DNA from: Choanephora cucurbitarum
Taxonomy: Eukaryota > Mucoromycota > Mucoromycetes > Mucorales > Choanephoraceae
NCBI GenBank assembly: GCA_025331435.1
Contig: JAIWNI010000016.1
Coordinates: 310,001-374,000, forward strand
Length of the DNA: 64,000 nucleotides
Direction of reading: 5' to 3'
Program-made: the position numbers and the translations under genes
Shown: piece by piece, positions 59,033-64,000 of the stretch
Layout of the letters: the number at the start of each line of letters is the position of its first letter
How positions within the stretch are numbered: position 1 is the first letter of the stretch
Notes under the pieces: model-generated
Told to the model about the DNA's origin: nothing
Seen by the model: the letters and a program-made list of their open reading frames with translations, nothing else
The model's database searches: none

Positions 59033-62001
59033 ATGATGAACACTTCACCCAAAGATATCAGTGAGCCTACTACAAGAGATGTTTCCTTAGAAATTGATAC
59101 TCCTCAGTCAGTCTCCACTGTAAGCATGATTTAATTTCTCGATCATTGAATGGCCCTTTAACACTCTATTTCCTTTTAGGATTCTCCTTTGCAACCTGCA
59201 TCTATTGCAAGCGATCAAGATATTGAAAATATCCAGGTAAAGGATGAATATTTAGATGCTGGTCTTTCCGAAAACATCATAGCCGAGGAAAAAGCTATGG
59301 AGCAAAACACAATGAGAGAACAGGATAAAATCATGAAAGAGGTATATAGAACATATGCAATTGCTACGCGCACAGCTTATTCTAATTGCAATGATCAGGC
59401 CCAAGCTCAATTTGATACAACTGTCAAGGATCAGCGTATGAAGCGTCTCAATTTCTTGCTTGAGAAATCAGGTGCTTATGCAACCATCCTGGGTCGCAAG
59501 TTAGCCAAGCAACAAGAAGAAGCCCGTGAAAGAGCAATTCAGTTAGACAACCAATCCACCGTAGAACAACAGAGTCAGACGGACGAATCTAAAAAGCCTG
59601 CGACAAGAGGACGTAGAGGCCGTCCTACTAGTGCTGCCAATGCCAAAAAGAGAAAAACAACAGATGCCAATTATGATTTAACAGACTATCTTAACGAAGA
59701 TGTAAGTGGATCATCTTTGTCTTCATTTTTGGTCGCTCAATTCAAGTTTTTTTTTATAGGACATCAAAAGACGTAAACAAGCCGATGGTAGTGTTGTCAA
59801 AGCTATTGTTGAAGAACAATCTACTCAGACCAAAAAGCCAAAGACAGCTACCGAAACAGTTAATACGAAACCTTCTATTTCAGCTCGTCAACCTGCACTT
59901 GTCACAGGTGCTGTATTGCGCGACTATCAATTGGCCGGTGTTGAATGGCTCATCAGTTTATGGGAGAATGGTCTAAACGGTATTCTAGCAGATGAAATGG
60001 GTCTTGGTAAAACGCTGCAGACAATCGGCTTTATTGCTCATCTTAAATCAATGCAGGTGTCTGGCCCTTATTTGATTGTTACACCATTATCAACTTTGGC
60101 AAATTGGGTGAATGAGTTCAAGCGTTTTGCTCCTTCAATCAATGTTCTGTTGTATCATGGATCCAAGGAAGAACGTCACCATTTGATCAACCGCAAGATG
60201 CAGAAAAAGAAAGAGACTAGCTATGAATTTCCCATCATCATCACCAGTTATGAGATTGTCATGAACGATCGTAAACACCTACAAAAATACAACTGGAAAT
60301 ATATTGTGGTTGATGAAGGTCATCGTCTCAAGAACATGAACTGTCGTTTGATTCGTGAACTGAAGACTTATTCCAGTGCCAATCGTCTCTTGTTGACTGG
60401 TACACCGCTTCAAAACAACCTTTCTGAATTATGGAGTCTTTTGAATTTCTTGCTGCCGGATATCTTTGATGACCTTGATATGTTTCAATCATGGTAACGT
60501 AATTGCTGTCATTTTTTTTTTTTACTTTTTCTATATGACGTTGGACTAAAATTATGCCTTGTCAATGATAGGTTTGATTTCTCAGATATTAATGACAAAA
60601 GTGGTCAAGACCGTATTATAAAAGAAGAAGAAGAAGATAAGATTGTCAGTAGTCTGCATACTATTCTTCGTCCGTTCTTGCTTAGAAGACTCAAGACAGA
60701 TGGTAAGGTAGAACACAATGATCATTGTTCTGTTTACTTATTGTTTTTTTTAAAAAAAAAAGTCGAATATGCATTACCAAAGAAAAAGGAATACTTGTTA
60801 TATGCCCCATTGACTCAACCTCAGAAGAATTTGTATGATGCTATCATCAAGCGTGACTTACGAGATTATTTGATCAAGCGAAAGACAGTGAAGGATCAGA
60901 CTGAACAACCCGAAGAAGCAGAAACAGAAGAAGACAATCGCCGATCTAAAAAGAAAGAAGTTAGCTATAAGGAGAAATCAGACCGTCAATTCTTTAAGGA
61001 CTTAGAGAAAGAACCTGAAGAACCCAAGGTGGACGAAGACGCTTTAGCTAGAACTCAAGAACTGGCGCAAGCCGTCAAACAGGTCAACGGTCTTCATTTA
61101 CAAAACTTGGTGATGCAATTACGTAAAGTCTGTAACCACCCTTTCTTATTCGACTGGCCCATTGATCCTGCTACAAACACACCTATCTTGAGTCATGAAT
61201 TGGCTGCTCAATCAGGCAAAGTATTACTACTTGACCGTCTCCTGACTGGTCTCTTTGATCGTGGACATAAAGTGCTTGTCTTTTCTCAGATGACAAAGAT
61301 GCTTGATATTCTTGAAGATTGGGCAACTCATCTCAAGGGCTGGCCTATCTGTCGATTGGATGGTAGTGTATCTCAAGAAGATCGACGCCGACAGATTGAG
61401 GAATTCAGTGATCCAAAGAGTGAGATCAAGTTATTCCTGTTATCCACTCGTGCTGGTGGTTTAGGTATCAACTTGACTGCGGCTGATACAGTCATCATAT
61501 TCGATAGTGATTGGGTAAGTTGTGTGTCTGTTTCTGGCTCATAAGAAACTAACTTGCATATAGAATCCTCAAATGGATCTTCAAGCTCAAGACCGTGTTC
61601 ATCGTATTGGTCAAACTAAACCTGTTCTTATCTATCGCTTTGTTGCCGCAAAGACAGTAGAAGCCAAAATCTTGGAGCGTGCTACAGCTAAGCGCAAGTT
61701 AGAGAAGCTTGTGATTAGCAAAGACAAATTCAAGACACCTGTTGCTAGTGCCAGTGCCAAGCGAGCTCAAGAAAGCACAATACGTGATTTGGCCGAAATC
61801 TTGGCTTCCGAGGACGGTGAACAAGTGCAGATTGTAGCTGAAGGTGATAAAGTGATTTCAGATGCTGATCTTGAAAAATTATTAGACCGTAGTCCAAGTG
61901 TATTTGAGTCAAGCAATACAAGTGATAACGAATTGTTCAGAGAGATGGATGCCTCTGAAATGCACGATGAAAGAAACGAAATCCTAGCCACTCGCTCTTG
62001 A
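59033..62001 (+). CDS. SNF2-family chromatin remodeller, HELLS/Lsh/Irc5 type
   Basis: About five introns; roughly 870 residues. The N-terminal part has a charged helical stretch with [20 protein letters not shown], typical of Lsh, followed by a basic RGRRGRP AT-hook-like motif. The helicase core follows: motif [13 protein letters not shown], motif II VVDEGHR (DEGH, as in the Lsh/Irc5 branch, not DEAH), motif [14 protein letters not shown], and in the second lobe [17 protein letters not shown], [18 protein letters not shown] and [15 protein letters not shown]. Lsh/DDM1 proteins aid DNA methylation and heterochromatin in animals and plants; yeast Irc5 acts with cohesin and recombination. Which role applies depends on whether this fungus methylates DNA, which cannot be read here. 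A short insert of Lys and Glu lies between the lobes. Confidence 0.94.
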
Positions 62002-62143
62002 GCCTATTTATTTTACCCTGTTTGAATTATTAAAAAAAAAAGAAAAGTTTACATGCAATTAATTTATTCACTTCGAAGTTTATAAACAAAAATAAATAAA
62101 TATTTGTTAATTACTCTTTTCTCTTCTCTTTTTTCCCAATTAT

Positions 62144-63977
62144 ATGACATCATTCGATACAGCCGGTATAAAAGCACCTTTTGGTGTCATTGATATGGGC
62201 TCCAATGGTATTCGCTTTGGTATTGTCACAGCACTCGCCAGGCACTTACCTGTAGCCTACGAGGAGCGTGCCCCTATTTCGTTACTGGAGGCACAGGGCA
62301 ATCAACACTTTATCCCTGACGAGACGATCGAACAAGTCATCATGAGTTTTTTGAGATTCAAGACGATCTGTCAACATGAAGACGTTGATCCTGACAATGT
62401 CAAAGTGATTGCCACTGAAGCAACCCGTATCGCCATCAATTCGAAAGAGTTTCTGGATAAAATCAAACAAGCAACAGGTTGGACTGTGGCTATTTTATCA
62501 AAAGAACAAGAGGCTCTTATCTCCTCGATGGGCATTGTCGGTAAAGATACTATTAGGAGAAAGCCTTTTTTTTTCTGAGTGTAACTTGCGTTTGATAGGT
62601 ACTTTCTATCGAGTCAATGGTCTTACGATGGATCTGGGAGGTGGATCGCTTGAATTGAGTTATGTTACTCCAAACAAACAATCACCTTTAGCAGAAGAAA
62701 GACCAAAGAAGCGGATCAAAACATGCACTAGCCCTATTTCGCTCCCTGTTGGTGCAGTTGTTATGAGAGAGCGTCTGATCAAATGTTCGGGCAAAAAGAA
62801 ACAGAAAAAGAAACTGTTTGAGGATCTGGTTGAGCAGATCACTAAAGCTAAGGATGCAGCAAATATACCAGGTTATTTAAGAGATCATGATGGATACACA
62901 CTTTATATGAGTGGTGGTGGATTCAGAGCCTTGGGCTATCTTTCAATGGCATTATCCAAGACAATTTATCCTATCCCTATCATCAGTGGCTACAGAATTA
63001 CAGGCGACCAGCTAATGGCAATGACAGATAAATTTAAGGATTGTGATCCGGACAAGCTGGTAGAGGAATTGAAGGTCTTTCGGATCTCAAAGCGTCGTAC
63101 ACGCATGATTCCTGCTATTTGCTTTTTAGTATCAGCTATCCTTAAGGTGTTTCAGATCAAGGAGATCTTCTTCAGTGAGGGTGGCGTTCGACAAGGTATT
63201 TGCTATCATATATTGAGTTCATCGGAGCAGTCGAAAGACCCATTGTTAGAGGGTGTGAAAGCCTATGTATCTCCGCTACCACATGCACTGTCAACGGAGG
63301 AGTTCAATGCGTTCTTCAAGATCCTCAAAGATGCACTTCCTCCACTTTACCTTTCTCCTGATCATCCACTTCAATTGTTCCGTCTTTTACCTGCTGCTGT
63401 TCATCTTGGCAACCTAACCACACATTACCCAAAAGAGACTCGCGCCTTTGTGGCTTTCCATATGCCTTTGGCTGGTGGTCCATTGTCTAATGTACCAGGA
63501 TTACTTCATCATGAAAGAGCCGTTCTTGCTTTGATTTTAGCCTATCGTCAAGGAGGTGAAGTGCCAGACCCAGTATTTGGGGCAATAGAAAATATGATAG
63601 GCAAATATGGTGTATCCGTTTGTAAATATGTAGGAAGACTGATGGAAATCATGTTTATGATTTCTCCCCGTCAACCTGGTTTGGGTCTGATTGAAAGTGG
63701 TGTTCAGTTTCGTTTGTCTTATCCCGATTCATCCGATGAAGACTGCCTTACACCCCTTCCTTCACCTTTAACACCTGATACGCAGCAATATTATACTTCC
63801 TGTTGCTTGGAGATTATAATGCCAAAGGAACCCAATCCTATGCTTGAGGCACCTGCCGTCATTTCAGTCATTGAAAGTATGGATAAGAAGATTCAGCCAA
63901 AGAAATTTGATATGGATCAAGAATCAGAAGGCTTAGATGCCTCTGTTAGACTATTCTCAGTCTCTATCGTTCGATAA
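62144..63977 (+). CDS. RTG2: Rtg2-like PPX/GppA phosphatase-family protein
   Basis: Two exons (62144-62540 and 62599-63977) give 591 residues. The N-terminal actin-like ATPase fold shows the phosphate-1 motif GVIDMGSNGIRFGIV, the ATEATRIAIN segment, and phosphate-2 DLGGGSLELSY, with MSGGGFRALGY in the middle; these mark the exopolyphosphatase/GppA family. The C-terminal HD-like helical domain with IFFSEGGVRQG and GPLSNVPGLLHHERAV resembles fungal Rtg2, the sensor that relays mitochondrial dysfunction to the nucleus in yeast. Whether it hydrolyses polyphosphate or pppGpp-like nucleotides is unknown. The retrograde role is from the yeast relative; the downstream targets of this species cannot be inferred. 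Confidence 0.9.
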
Positions 63978-64000
63978 GGCACTTTAGATTTTTGGTATCC

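Overview
The window is about 64 kb of nuclear DNA from a fungus, most probably an early-diverging filamentous one (Mucoromycota, Mucorales-like; this placement is my inference). The base composition is AT-rich. Genes are compact and carry many short introns of roughly 50-90 bp with GTAAGT-like donors. The gene set is wholly eukaryotic and includes families kept in early-diverging fungi (FANCI, a CASD1/Cas1-type O-acetyltransferase, a pepsin-type protease). I see no rRNA, tRNA, CRISPR or prokaryotic operon structure.

Layout, left to right. 0-4 kb: the 3' part of FANCI (+), then a convergent two-domain AAA ATPase of the CDC48/SPATA5L1 type (-). 5-7 kb: the APC/C activator CDC20 (+). 7.6-11.6 kb: a four-finger C2H2 regulator (-) and the NatA subunit NAA15 (-). 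11.8-14.6 kb: intronless HSP104 (-) with an array of heat shock elements upstream. 14.9-19.2 kb: an unrecognised coiled-coil/glycine-rich protein (-), a secreted aspartic protease (-) and a ubiquitin-like/eS31 fusion (-). 19.2-23.9 kb: a gene-poor stretch holding a ~1 kb terminal-inverted-repeat element and a small MITE. 23.9-27.3 kb: an aquaglyceroporin (+) and an NSUN5/Rcm1-type rRNA methyltransferase (+). 27.3-36 kb: two ferric-reductase paralogues (+) in a region rich in ATCWGATAA iron-GATA motifs. 36.2-41.3 kb: a 188-bp MITE, a mitochondrial-type CDF metal transporter (+), alanine aminotransferase (-) and a RING-H2 ligase (-). 44.3-54.7 kb: PP1 catalytic subunit (+), exocyst Sec10 (+) and the CASD1-like O-acetyltransferase (+). 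55.2-64 kb: a secreted 3D/double-psi-barrel protein (-), a MITE, eIF1 (+), an Lsh/HELLS-type remodeller (+) and an Rtg2-like PPX/GppA protein (+).

Most genes are unrelated housekeeping neighbours. The part that looks like a coordinated system is 27.5-36 kb. Two ferric reductases with 599 codons each share blocks of essentially identical sequence separated by diverged blocks, a pattern typical of gene conversion. Each has a pair of ATCWGATAA sites about 18-20 bp apart upstream. A third such pair lies between them, ahead of a small unannotated ORF. The neighbouring CDF transporter may also handle metal. Other points worth attention are a ubiquitin-like domain on eS31 that has lost key ubiquitin residues, an AAA ATPase whose second Walker B reads DQ instead of DE, the HSP104 heat shock array, and three kinds of TA-flanked inverted-repeat element.

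Gene models were spliced by hand from sequence and reading frame. Internal exon edges are given only where the phase arithmetic closed.
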